Origin: Thraustochytrium sp. TN22
Lineage: Eukaryota > Sar > Bigyra > Thraustochytrida > Thraustochytriidae
Length of the DNA stretch: 64,000 nt
Assembly: GCA_013306675.1 (NCBI GenBank)
Contig: JABLUY010000014.1
Coordinates: 186,001 to 250,000 of the forward strand
Direction of reading: 5' to 3'
The notes below the pieces were generated by a model. That model ran no database searches, was not told the DNA's origin, and saw nothing but the letters and a program-made list of their open reading frames with translations. How positions within the stretch are numbered: the stretch's first letter is position 1; each line of letters starts with the position of its first letter. Made by a program: the position numbers and the translations under genes. Of this stretch, positions 25,141 to 34,798 are shown piece by piece.

Positions 25141-27591
25141 ATGGCGGAGGCGGCATGGGCCGACCTCATGGCGAGCGACGAGGCGGCGCTGCGGCAGCAT
25201 AAGGAGAACAAGCGGACGTCGTCGGTGCAGCAGCACATGGCTGCGGACGACGTGCTGCGCGCCCTCATGAAGTCCGACAGCAAGAAGACGAAGAAGGCCA
25301 AGTCCAAAACCAAAACCAAGACGAAAATGGCGAACGTCCAGAAGCCGACGCGGGAAAACGATGTGGAACGGGGCTCGCCAGAGGCCGCTGTAGCGCCCAA
25401 GACAGCCAAGGCGCTCCCCGTAGAGGTGCTGCAAGACCCGGCCCTTGTGCTTCGCGTGCTGCAGCGCGACATTAACCTTCTGGGCGACGCCAAGGAGGCG
25501 CAGACGCGCATCAGCGCGGCGCAGAGGCTGATGGGCGTGCTGTTCCCTGAACAAGACGCACCTGAGGAGGAGGAGAGCGGAATGGACGAGGGAGTGCTGG
25601 GCGGAGTGTTTGCGGAGCTACAAAAGCCGCTGCTGCGGCGTTTGGGCGACCCGGCCGAGCGATGCCGCGAGTTGTCTGTGGTGATGCTCACCAAATTCCT
25701 CGGCCGCTGCCAGGACCTGGGACCCGTGCTGCCTTACCTATTTCCGGCCGTGATGGACCGGTGCTCGGACAGCTTCGCGTTCGACGTGGAGAACAACATG
25801 CTGGTTCGCGACGTGGAGGCGCATGAAGAGCGGCAGCGCGGCAAGGCCGTGACGCTACCGGACGGCGGCACCGTGTACAAGCACAGCGTGCGGGAGCCGT
25901 CCGAGGAGGTACGGTTGCTACTGTGCGGGATGCTGGAGACCTTGCTCGACTCGTTCCTCTCGCGCGAGCTGCACTCCATGCTAGGCCCTTACTTTCATGA
26001 CATGGTGATGTTCTTCCATGCGAGCGCGGTGGACCCGTACCCGACGCTGCGCATCGAGGGTCTGCGCGCGTTGCAGCGGCTCGCGCAAGAACGCGCCTTC
26101 GAGAATACGATGCACCACTACTGCACGGCACTGGTGCGGTCGGTGATGCCGAGCCTGCGGCACCGGCGGTCGTCGGTCAAGGTGGCCGCGCTGCGGTGCA
26201 TTGGCGCGCTGGTGGCCTGCCCGTACCGCAACAAGTGCAGGGGTGGCGGAACCGAGGCCATCGTGGATCTAGTGGGCTTTCGCGAGGACAACGTGATCCC
26301 CATCTGCGCCTTTTACCAAGGTGAAACGCGACTCAACTACCTAGGTCACCTGGTGACGGATGAGAACGCCTCTGTGCGGCTGGAGCTGTACAAGACGCTG
26401 GGCGGCTGGCTGACCGGCCTCCTGGACCGCTGGGACCACGCCGCCCGGCTGCTACCATTCTTTTTGAGCGCGCTGTCGGACTCGTGTGAGGCGGCGCAGG
26501 AGACCGCGCTGGAGACCCTGGACGAGCTCGGCCGCCAGTACGAGGAGGAACACCAGGACGACGTTTTGGAGAAACGTCAGTATGGCGTGGACGGCGCGCA
26601 GGGCCGTGCGAATTACGCCAAGCCGCTGCCAGCCCCGTGGAAAGCGCGGCCGCGCATCGGAACCCGCATGTACGTGCGCCAGCACTGCCGGCGTTTCCTG
26701 CACACGGTGCTGCGCGAGCTGCAGGACTGGAAGTCGACGACGCGGTCGCACGCGGTAGGCCTGCTGCGCACCATGCTCGTCTACATGGAGGAGCACGTGA
26801 CGATGGAGCTGCACTCGCTTATGCAGACGTACCTGCGGTTAAGCCAGGACCCGGAGGCGGGTGGGCGAATTGCAGAGTGCGCCGAGCTGACGGGTCGCTT
26901 CGTGGACCCAGAGGCGTACCTCGCACTCCTGCTGCCGCACGTGGAGGGCGCCGAAGGCTCGCACGGCTTAGCGGCTGAGGCGCGCTGGGAGGCCACGGCG
27001 CGGGCGCTGGCCGTTTTGCGGCCGGCGCTTGATGGTTCGCTGCCCTCGCACGTGGTGCCGCACTTTTCGGAGTTGGCGCGCGTGCTGACGGCGCCGGTGC
27101 TCGTGCGCGCTGCAACGCAGCGGCCCTCGCTGCGCGCACAGCTCGTCAAGGCCATGGAGGTACCGGCTCGACTTTTGGGATCCAGCGAAGGCGGCCGCGC
27201 GGCGGCGGACGCGCACTTCATCGCGACGGGCCGCCTCAGCTCGCTTCGCAAGGAGGCTGCGGACCTGCTTGCAGGCGCGGCTCGGCTTGCGGATAGTGTT
27301 GGTGGTGGTGTCAACATCAGCAGGAGCACCACCAGCTTGGAAGCAGAAGATACCGACGAAGGCCGGCTGCTTGGCCTCCTGGTCGACGCGACAGCGAGCT
27401 TTGGCGCGCCCGGCGATTTGCTTGCCGCCCGGGTCATTGTGACCGCCGGCCACGGAACCGTCGCGGACCCTGACGCATGGGGCGCGCTCAAGGCGCTTGC
27501 GCGGTTGCGGCCGAGCGAGACGACACAAGCCGCCCTGGAGAAGCTGGTGGAGTCCGGCGTGGGCGCTCTGCAGCTCGACGAGGAGAATTGA
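25141..27591 (+). CDS. DNAAF5: Dynein axonemal assembly factor 5 (HEATR2)
   Basis: 816 residues, single exon. DNAAF5 is a cytoplasmic HEAT-repeat factor needed to pre-assemble axonemal dynein arms. After a Lys-rich N-terminal stretch (about 40-65), the HEAT solenoid carries segments matching the animal protein: LGDPAERCREL, EEVRLLLCGMLETLL, SSVKVAALRCIGALV, ENASVRLELYKTLGGWL followed by LLPFFLSALSD, EELGRQYEEE-like (DELGRQYEEEHQDD), RIGTRMYVRQHCRRFL, MLVYMEEHVTMEL and ELTGRFVDPEAYLALLL. The order and spacing agree with DNAAF5 over most of its length. The C-terminal third is less conserved and Ala-rich. It follows KAP3 in the same orientation, 384 bases downstream; both serve motile cilia, though each has its own upstream region. 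Confidence 0.88.
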   Translation: MAEAAWADLMASDEAALRQHKENKRTSSVQQHMAADDVLRALMKSDSKKTKKAKSKTKTKTKMANVQKPTRENDVERGSPEAAVAPKTAKALPVEVLQDPALVLRVLQRDINLLGDAKEAQTRISAAQRLMGVLFPEQDAPEEEESGMDEGVLGGVFAELQKPLLRRLGDPAERCRELSVVMLTKFLGRCQDLGPVLPYLFPAVMDRCSDSFAFDVENNMLVRDVEAHEERQRGKAVTLPDGGTVYKHSVREPSEEVRLLLCGMLETLLDSFLSRELHSMLGPYFHDMVMFFHASAVDPYPTLRIEGLRALQRLAQERAFENTMHHYCTALVRSVMPSLRHRRSSVKVAALRCIGALVACPYRNKCRGGGTEAIVDLVGFREDNVIPICAFYQGETRLNYLGHLVTDENASVRLELYKTLGGWLTGLLDRWDHAARLLPFFLSALSDSCEAAQETALETLDELGRQYEEEHQDDVLEKRQYGVDGAQGRANYAKPLPAPWKARPRIGTRMYVRQHCRRFLHTVLRELQDWKSTTRSHAVGLLRTMLVYMEEHVTMELHSLMQTYLRLSQDPEAGGRIAECAELTGRFVDPEAYLALLLPHVEGAEGSHGLAAEARWEATARALAVLRPALDGSLPSHVVPHFSELARVLTAPVLVRAATQRPSLRAQLVKAMEVPARLLGSSEGGRAAADAHFIATGRLSSLRKEAADLLAGAARLADSVGGGVNISRSTTSLEAEDTDEGRLLGLLVDATASFGAPGDLLAARVIVTAGHGTVADPDAWGALKALARLRPSETTQAALEKLVESGVGALQLDEEN

Positions 27592-27753
27592 CACAGTGAG
27601 TAAGAGCAAGGGATTCGTATGAAGGGTACATCAAAGCACCTGGGGGACAGGAGAGCCCACGTGCCGCGCTGTTCGCTCTAGAGCGCAGCAAGGAACGAGG
27701 GCCGCTCCGAGTCGCCGAGTCGCCCCGGTGTGTGTGTTCTTGGTTCATGATTG

Positions 27754-30700
27754 TCAGTGCAAGAGGTTGAGGAGCGAGGAGGCGTGCGAGGAGAAGGCTT
27801 GCGTACGCAAGAGCGCGGCGTAGAACTTGCGGTGCGAGGGGTTGACGGCGTCGAGAAAGCGGTGCTCATTGAAGATGATGAGCGAATCGGAGGCACCAAA
27901 GTTGAGCGGCACGCAGTGCGCCACGACGTGCTCGAGCAGCTTATCCACGACCATGCGGAAGGAGGCGCGGATCTCGTCAGCGGGAAACGCGACGCGCGAG
28001 CCCGAAGGCGCGAGACTGTCGCAGGCCTCGAAGCGCGGCTGCGTGAGGCGGCGCATGTCCTGCAGCAGGTGCGCGCGGAGCTCCTGTGGCAGCTCGAGCT
28101 GGGGTCCGAGCGAGGACTCGTCGTCGTAGGCCGAGAGCGCGTCGTCGCCGCCGCCGCCGCCGCCGCGCGCGGTCATGGAGGGCATTTGGATGGTGCCGTG
28201 GTCGAGGTTGACAACGACGGCGTCGAGGACGAAGGGGAAGTCCTTTTTGAAGGCGTAGTCGGTGTGAATGCCAATGATGAAAGGTGTCGGGCATTGCAGA
28301 TGATCGAGCATCTTGCGCGGCAGCACGGGCGCATAAACATGGCTCCACTGCAGCGGCTGCAGCAGGTCGCGCAGCGTCTCGGCAAGCGCGGTAAGCGCCG
28401 TGTAGCGCTTGGACACGCAAAGGATCTTGCGCTCCAGCAGACAGCACTCGAAGAGCTTGATGATGTCTTCGTATGCGAAGACCTCAAAAAGCAGCGCCAT
28501 GCGGCCGGTGCCGGCGGGCTCGGGCTCTGAGTCGGCGGCGAGCGCACGCTCGAGTGTGGCGCGCACGTCCACGGAGAGCTCTGAGAGGTCTGCCTCGGAC
28601 GTGGCCTGCTCCAGGGCGGTGCGGTGCTTTTCGGCCACGGCCTGGAGCAGGCGGCGCTGCAGCTCGAGGCGCCGCTGGTCTGCCGTGATGCAGATGCCGG
28701 TGTAGCGCAGGGCGGACCTGAAAGAGAGGCTGCAGCCGTACAGGCCGGTGCCCATGACGAAGTTGAAGAGCAGCGGGTACTGGTTGAGGTCATCCTCGAC
28801 AGCGTCCTGACCGCTGCCGCTGCAGAGATGAGGCAGGAAGAAGCGTTGGATCTGGGGAGGCACCGAGTCACCGTCCGCCGCCGAGACGGCGAGTGGGTCG
28901 GCAGCGCCGGGACCGGCCACGAAGAGAAGCGCATGGCGCAGCAGCGGGTCGCCGACCCTCGCGCCGGCCGCCCGGCCGTCGCTGTCGGTGTTCGCGTCGC
29001 CGGACCTGCCTGCGGAGCTGCCGGCGTGCGACGCGTCGGGTGCCACGGCGCGATGCGTGTTGAGGTAATCCGGGAGCTTGGCCTCCTGAAGCAGCGCAGA
29101 GAGACGCGGCATGTACTTATCGAGGCAGGTCTCGTCGCCGTCGTTCTTGGCGGCAGCATTGAAGGCGTCCCAGACGATGCGGCCGAGCGAGTGGTGCACG
29201 AACTGGCGGTGCAGGTCGCGGCAGAGAGGGCGCAGGCGGTCGCGCAGGGCCGCAAAGTCGAGCGCGCCGGCGGCCTCGTCGAAGACGCGCTCCCGGCGCG
29301 CAACGTGGACGAAGGCCTGTTGAAAGAGCGCAGGGCAAAACGACGCGGTGCTCCAGAGCGAGAGCGCACTGGCAATCTGCGTGGTGGTCTTGGAGGGCTC
29401 GAGGCTGAGTGTGTAGAGCAGGAGCGCGGCGCAGCACTTGCGGTGGTCCAGGATGAGGTCAAGCGGGACGATCTGGCGCACGAGGCGCGAGAAACGCGGA
29501 GCTTCCAGCCGTTCTTTTCGCCGAGCTTCTCGAGCGCGCGCTCCACGTCCTTCTCGTGCAAGAAAAGTGCGAAGGTGTCGTTGCGCACGAGCTCCTGGAC
29601 GTGGTCGAAGAGCAAGTCGAGAGCCTCGATGGACCCGGTGCGCAGCACCTCCCGGCGCGCGGCGGCGGCGGCACGGTCTTTGCGCAGAAAGTCGCGGATG
29701 GAGAAGTCTGTGTTTCCGCCCTGCAGGTACTTGGCGGCGACGCCTTTGCGGATTGAATTTTCAACGGTGGCCTGATTGTAGCGGTGCTGGCCGGTCTTGA
29801 TGCGCTGGCGAATCTTGACGACCTCGACCAGGAACATGATCTGCGCCACGGCGGTATTGATGTAGCGCGAGCCGTCCCCGTTGGCAGCTTGGTTGCCGGC
29901 GCTGTTGCCATGCAGGGACGCGGCGGCCTCTTCGTCGTCGATGCTGGAGACCTCGTCGTCTGTGACGGTGAGCTGCTCGTCATCGTGGCCGGCATCGGCA
30001 GCCGACGCACTCTTTCCTTGCTGGTGAGCATCCTCGCGCAGCTCGCGCTCGAGGGCGCGCTCGTTGCGGGAGACCTCGCGGAAGTTGGACGAGTCCAGGT
30101 AGCGGTTGACGAAATTCAAAAAGATTTCGAGAGGACCATTGGAGATGAGCACAGAACCGAGCTGGAGAGGCTCGGGGCGGCGCCAGAAGCGCAGCACGAT
30201 GGGCCGCGGGCTGTCCCGGATGAAATCCGTGAGGTCTGTGAGCGACTCGTTGCAGCGGATCCAGCGGTCCTCGCACGATGCGCTCAAGATGATGTCGCCC
30301 TTGGCGATGAGTCCTAGTTTGTATGCGGCCGCGCCCGTCAGTGCCTGTACAAAGGTGTGGTCCTTGTTGGACAGCGTGAGGCCAATGGACCGCCCGGAGA
30401 AGTACACGTCATACATGATGTGCCGCCGCTGGTTGCCCTGCACGGACGCAAGTCGGAAGACGCCGCCGTCCGGCCGGTACCACTTGTTGCGCTCGATGGG
30501 CGCACCAAGGGGAGGGCCGCCCGGTGCGGCTGGCGGCGAGGCGCCTGCGCTCGAGGCGCCGCCGTCATCCTGCATGGGATCTCCGCCGCTCACATCGCGC
30601 GGCACGGTCGGGCGCTCGGCGCCCGCCTGCACGAGCTCCTCGAAGGAGAGCGCCAGAGGTTCGCCCAGCACCAGCGCCCCGCCCACGTGCTGCACGGGTC

Positions 30701-30818
30701 TCCTGCGGGTGCTCTCGCCCTCGGCGCCCTCCACGGGTTCCCTGTCGCCGTCCTCGTCCTCCAGGAGCGACCTCAGCTTGGCGCTCGCGCCAGTGCCCGT
30801 ACCTGGGCTAGCGGACAT
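27754..30818 (-). CDS. PDZ-RGS-DENN protein with a one-base frame break
   Basis: Two overlapping leftward frames together make one protein of about 1020 residues. The first, from ATG 30818, holds an acidic N terminus, a PDZ-like domain (about 134-216: GLTL, GLIAKGDIILSA) and an RGS-like helical domain (about 226-432: FLNFVNRYL, FLVEVVKI, LFDHVQELVRNDTFALFL). The second frame runs to 27754 and carries a tripartite DENN module: uDENN (YPLLFNFVMGTGLYG), cDENN (LLERKILCVS, VYAPVLPRKMLDHLQCPTPFIIGIH) and dDENN (FNEHRFLDA to the end). DENN domains activate Rab GTPases; RGS domains stimulate G-alpha hydrolysis. The frames join naturally if one base is added at an A4 run (29515-29518 on the + strand). 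That is a sequencing error or a real frameshift; no GT-AG intron fits. Upstream in-frame sequence to 31700 lacks a believable start. Confidence 0.8.
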
Positions 30819-30885
30819 GCTGGTGCCTGGTAATGACACTCCAGCAAGATACTTTGACGCTAGCGCGCGGTGATCTTGCTGCGCG

Positions 30886-30931
30886 CAGGCAGGCAGGCAG
30901 GCAGCTTTCAGGCAGGCAGCTTCAGGCAGGC
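30886..30931. repeat. CAGG-type tetranucleotide repeat
   Basis: Repeated caggcagg units, partly separated by ctttca and cttca, lie in the probable leader of the PDZ-RGS-DENN gene. Confidence 0.75.
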
Positions 30932-32482
30932 ACGTTCGCCGTTGCCAGCGTGCCCCGCCCGGCCCCGCCCACGCGACCCGCCGCAACGGAGGCTCCAGGG
31001 CGAGCCAAGCACGCACAGACGCTCGAGCGAGCGGACGCCACCCCGCCGCCTCGCGCGCCCGCCTCCGCCGCTGCCGCCGCCCCGACGCGCGCGTAGCCCC
31101 GCTCTGCGCTTTTGCAGAGGAGGAGTCGTCTTGTCGACGGCCGAGCGGACGACTTTTTGGACGAGGTCCTGCCGTCCGAAATCCCTTCGCCCCGTCCGCG
31201 CGAGCGTGGCCCTTTCGCCCCCATCTTCCCCCTCTCCCCGCAGCCCGCTCCTCCTCACATCCCATGAACCGCCGCCTCACACGCAAGCAGTAGAGGCGCC
31301 CCCCTGTGCCACTGGCGCTCAGTGTGGAGGGGACGCCTCTGGTGGGACCTGCGGAACGGCTTCTCATGCGGGCACTCTCGCTGTGAAGGTCAGTGACGGC
31401 CTGCGCTACGACTGGCACTGCAGGCGGAGTCCGCCACCTCCTCGGCCTCCTGCTAGCTCTAGCTAGCTGGCGCCAAGCGCCGCCACCAGCGCCGCAAGCT
31501 CCGCCACCGCTAGCCAGCTCCTGCGCCGCTTGCCCGGGTGCGCCATGCTCATCATCACAGTCAGCGCGAGGCTGGTGGCCTCTGCCTGGCGTGCAGCTGG
31601 AAGCGGCCTCGCGCGGCCTCGCTGCGCTCGCTGCTAACAACTGCTTCGTGCCGACTTCGCTGCAGCTGCCAGCACCAGCTGCGGCTGGGCCGCCACCCAC
31701 CGGTGGCGCCGCGAGCGCCAGGCGGCGAGGCCGTGCCGTGGGCGCCGCTGCTCCGCCCGCTCCGCCTCGCCGCCGCGTTCACGCGCCTGGCCTGCGTGCA
31801 GTGCTTCTTCAAGTTGTGGTTGGTTGGCGGGACCGCCCTCGCCTCGCGCGCCCTCGCGCGCCCTCGCGCCGTCGCCGCGGCGTTCGCACACTGTAGCTCC
31901 TGTGCTGCGCAGGCTCCGCTGCACAGGCGCTGCGCTGCGCTGTGCACGCGCCTCGCCGCTTCCTCGCCTCGCGCCGCCTCGGTTCGGCCTCTCCGCGCGC
32001 CGCCGCTGCCCGCGGCGCTCGCCGCGCCGCGCCGCCGCGCCGCCGCGCCGCCGCGCCGCCGCGCCGCCCGCCGCCTGCCGCCAGCAGCGCCGCGCCGCCT
32101 CGCCGCCGGCGCTGCGCCTCTCTCTCCCCTCTCGCTCTCGCCTCATCTCCCGTCTCCATCCATTCTCCCATCCTCGCGCGGGCGGTCAGCGGCGGCGGCG
32201 GCGCGCGGCGGCGGCGGCGGACGGCGGCGCGCGGCGGCGACGGCGGCGCGCGGAGGCGACCCCGCGCCACGGCCCGCGCTCGCCGGGCGCGCTCGGGCGC
32301 GCTCGGGCGGCGGCGGCGCGCGGGCGGACCGCGAGCGCGGCCGCGAGGGAGTGAGTGAGTGAGTGCGCTCGCGCGTGCTCGCGCAGCGGCACGGCAAAGG
32401 CGGGCAAGCAGGAGGCGGCCCGGGCGCGGCAGGGCAGGTAGCGAGGCGCGGCGCGCGAGGGCGGCGGGCGCGGCGGGCGGTG

Positions 32483-32545
32483 CGGCGGCACCGCGGTACG
32501 GCGGCACCGCGGTACGGCGGCACCGCGGTACGGCGGCACCGCGGC
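32483..32545. repeat. 16-base tandem repeat abutting a start codon
   Basis: The unit CGGCGGCACCGCGGTA is repeated about 3.9 times without error, ending eight bases before the ATG at 32554. Each unit contains the palindrome CCGCGG and could fold into G/C-rich hairpins in the mRNA leader. Confidence 0.95.
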
Positions 32546-32553
32546 GGGGCAAG

Positions 32554-33195
32554 ATGGTGCAGTTCGTGTTTAGGCACCTGAGCATCTTCCGGCGGCCGTC
32601 GAGCATCGAGGGCAAGGAGGCGTGGGAGGAGGTGCACGAGCCGCGCATCCTGCTGGACTTCAAGGTGGGCGTGTCGTGCCTGCTGTTTCTGCTGGTGGCG
32701 GCCGTGCTGTGGAAGTACGGCGCCTGGTTTGGCGCCTACACCTTCCTCATCGTGACGCTCTTCTCGACGCTGTCCGACGCCGTCTACTATCGGCATTACT
32801 ACCTGGATGTCATCGACCGGCTCACTGCGACGCTCGGCGCCTTTTACATGATGTGGTTCTCGACGCGCTGGGTCATCGCGTGCGACCTCACGCACATCGC
32901 CAGCTGGTTCAAGCTGCTGGTCCAGGTCGGCAGCGCCATGACGCCCTTCAAGTTTCTCAACCAATGCCGTCAGTTCCCCGTGCGCTCCGAGCACTGGCGC
33001 AAGAACCACGTCATGTGGCACATCTCTGGCACGCTCGCCATGATCCTCTCCATCTATGTCAGCCAGGGCGGGCTCGACGACTACCTGCACGACCTCCACA
33101 CCCTCGACATGGAGACCCTCAAGCTGTACATTGCCGAGTCCTCCCTCGTGGAGCTCATCGACCTTGAGCCAATTGTCAGTCTCCTCGAGATCTAA
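32554..33195 (+). CDS. Multipass membrane protein with CREST-like residues
   Basis: 213 residues from ATG 32554. Hydrophobic segments near 37-55, 59-75, 86-108, 112-130 and 153-169 suggest about five membrane spans; the last 40 residues are an acidic, probably soluble tail. A Ser (71) and Asp (75) at the end of span 2, then His81 and Asp88 at the start of span 3, and a HVMWH pattern (His152, His156) in the last span recall the CREST hydrolase superfamily (alkaline ceramidase, PAQR, Per1, SID-1, TMEM8), where Ser, Asp and three His residues bind zinc. The family usually has seven spans, so the fold match is partial and the assignment is inference. It could equally be an unrelated lineage-specific membrane protein. 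Confidence 0.72.
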   Translation: MVQFVFRHLSIFRRPSSIEGKEAWEEVHEPRILLDFKVGVSCLLFLLVAAVLWKYGAWFGAYTFLIVTLFSTLSDAVYYRHYYLDVIDRLTATLGAFYMMWFSTRWVIACDLTHIASWFKLLVQVGSAMTPFKFLNQCRQFPVRSEHWRKNHVMWHISGTLAMILSIYVSQGGLDDYLHDLHTLDMETLKLYIAESSLVELIDLEPIVSLLEI

Positions 33196-34798
33196 TCCCG
33201 CGACGCACCCATGTATTGCTTGGGCGCCCCGCACACAGCTCACACAAATCCACCCCACCCCACCCCGGACATCAAGCATCCAGCTCGCGAAGTATTCGTG
33301 GCCAGCGTGCCAGTACTACTTCGCCGCGGCCCTCTCGGCGGCGATGCTTGTTACCATCGCTGCTCTCCTCGCGCGCGGCACTCACGGGCTGCAAACCCGC
33401 AGCCCGCACGCCACGGATGTCCTTCTTTTCTCCAAGTTTCCGAGCGACGGCCGCAAGGCCTCTCACACGTTGTCGGCGTCCAACACACCTACGCACGCCG
33501 GCCGGCCCGCGCCTGGGCACGAGAGAGACCCGGTCCGCCGCACGCCAGTCCAGTTAGGCCTAGGCTAGTGCACCTCTGTGAATGAACGAATTAGGCGCTG
33601 CTTTCTTTTTTATTATTTTCAACTTGATCGATCTCGCAACTTGACCGGGGCAGCGCACAGTTTGAAGCCGGGCTGGCGTGTCCACCAAACCCTTGTTGGC
33701 ATGCAGCGCCGAGTTGGCTTGCCACCATGATGATGCGGGCCATCATGATGGGAATGAGAAGAGATGACTAGGAATGGGAAGAGATGACTGGTCACAGCAT
33801 CTTGTGCGGAGCCTCGGACTTGAGAGGCCACACCAGCTCGCAGGTGCGCCTCGCGACGCGGTCACTCGGCTGGCTGGCCTGCAGTGCTGGCTGGCTGGCT
33901 CAGCCTGCCAGTGGCAGTGCCACAGTGCCAGTGGTTGACCAATCAGCAGTCAGCTGGGACGCGCGACAGAACATGCGTCCAGTCACGGCACTGACCAAGA
34001 AAAGGGCTTGCCAGTGCCAGTGCCACTGCAACTTGAAGTGAGAAAATAAAGTCCAGTGGGTGCGTTAACGTTACATCAATTTCGCATCGTCGTAGCAGTC
34101 AGCCCGACCTTCACCCCGAGCTGGCTGGTGATGGGCCGGTGAGCGCCACTGTTGAAGCTCGCAGCCAGCCAGCAGCGCAGCGCAGCCAAGCTTACGGCTC
34201 AGTACCTCCCTGCAAAGCCAGGCCAGGCCAGGCACAGGCGGCCGGGTGGACGAGCCTCCGACGAGGGACACGCAGCCAGCGCGCCAGCGCTGCGGCTGCG
34301 AGCGCTGAGCCCCAGCAACCCGCCACAGACACACGCCAGGACTCGGCGCTGTCCTCCGCGCCGCCTCTGGCTCGTTCGGCTCTAGCTAGTACTAGTAGAG
34401 AAGCAGGCAGAGCTACCCTAAGGGCTAGGCTATCTTCTTTCTCCTCGGCGGCCAGCTCGCGCGGCGCCAACCCCACCTCGCAAACCCGCTTGCGCGCGCG
34501 CGAGAGAGAGAGCGAGCGAGCGAGCGAGCGGCGGCGGCGCCCGCGAGGCGAGGCAGGGCGCGGCAACTGGCCTCGGGGCGCGCGTTCGCAGAGCGCGGCG
34601 GCGGAGGCGCCGCGGCGCAGCGGCGCAGGTGCAGAGACTCACTGCGCTCAGCCGGCCAGGTCATTGTCAGCGCAGCGCGCCAACGTCCCGTCGCCTCAGC
34701 CCGGCAGCGGCGGCAAAGCGAGAGCTGCCGCCTGCCCGGCCCCGAGGCGTCGCGAGAACCGCGCGAGAACCGCACGGTAGACCAGGGACAGGGGGATC
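33196..34798. other. Spacer with short repeats, no gene seen
   Basis: 1.6 kb between two rightward genes. It begins with the 3' flank of the membrane-protein gene, including a CCACC run near 33242-33266 and a T-rich stretch (33601-33620). It then holds a near-perfect duplicated segment (33749-33791), a tract of overlapping TGGCAGTGCCA-like elements (33880-34035), one CCAAT (33939-33943), a GAGC run near 34510-34530 and CTAG-rich sequence near 34380-34420. Open frames here are short or start at non-ATG codons, and none resembles a protein family. Confidence 0.55.
33749..33791. repeat. Short imperfect tandem duplication
   Basis: GGAATGAGAAGAGATGACTA and GGAATGGGAAGAGATGACTG are adjacent, about 20 bases each and differing at two positions. 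Confidence 0.85.

Larger units (their letters stand above)
30819..32553. other. Spacer between divergent genes, repeat-rich
   Basis: This 1.73 kb stretch contains no gene I can support. It has a CAGG/GCAG tetranucleotide-type run (30886-30931), a CTAG/AGCT cluster (31451-31472), GCC/GCCG runs (about 32021-32081) and GGC runs (32187-32255). A 16-base tandem repeat (32483-32545) ends right before the next start codon. Several long open frames here follow the G/C-rich composition on both strands. Confidence 0.6.

Noticed and set aside
24757-25694. Two leftward frames over the DNAAF5 5' end
   Set aside because: They run antisense to the conserved DNAAF5 frame and through the GGCGC repeat.
28173-31700. 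N-terminal extension of the PDZ-RGS-DENN frame upstream of 30818
   Set aside because: Sequence upstream of the ATG at 30818 is Arg/Ser/Pro low-complexity and begins at a non-ATG; it reads as leader.
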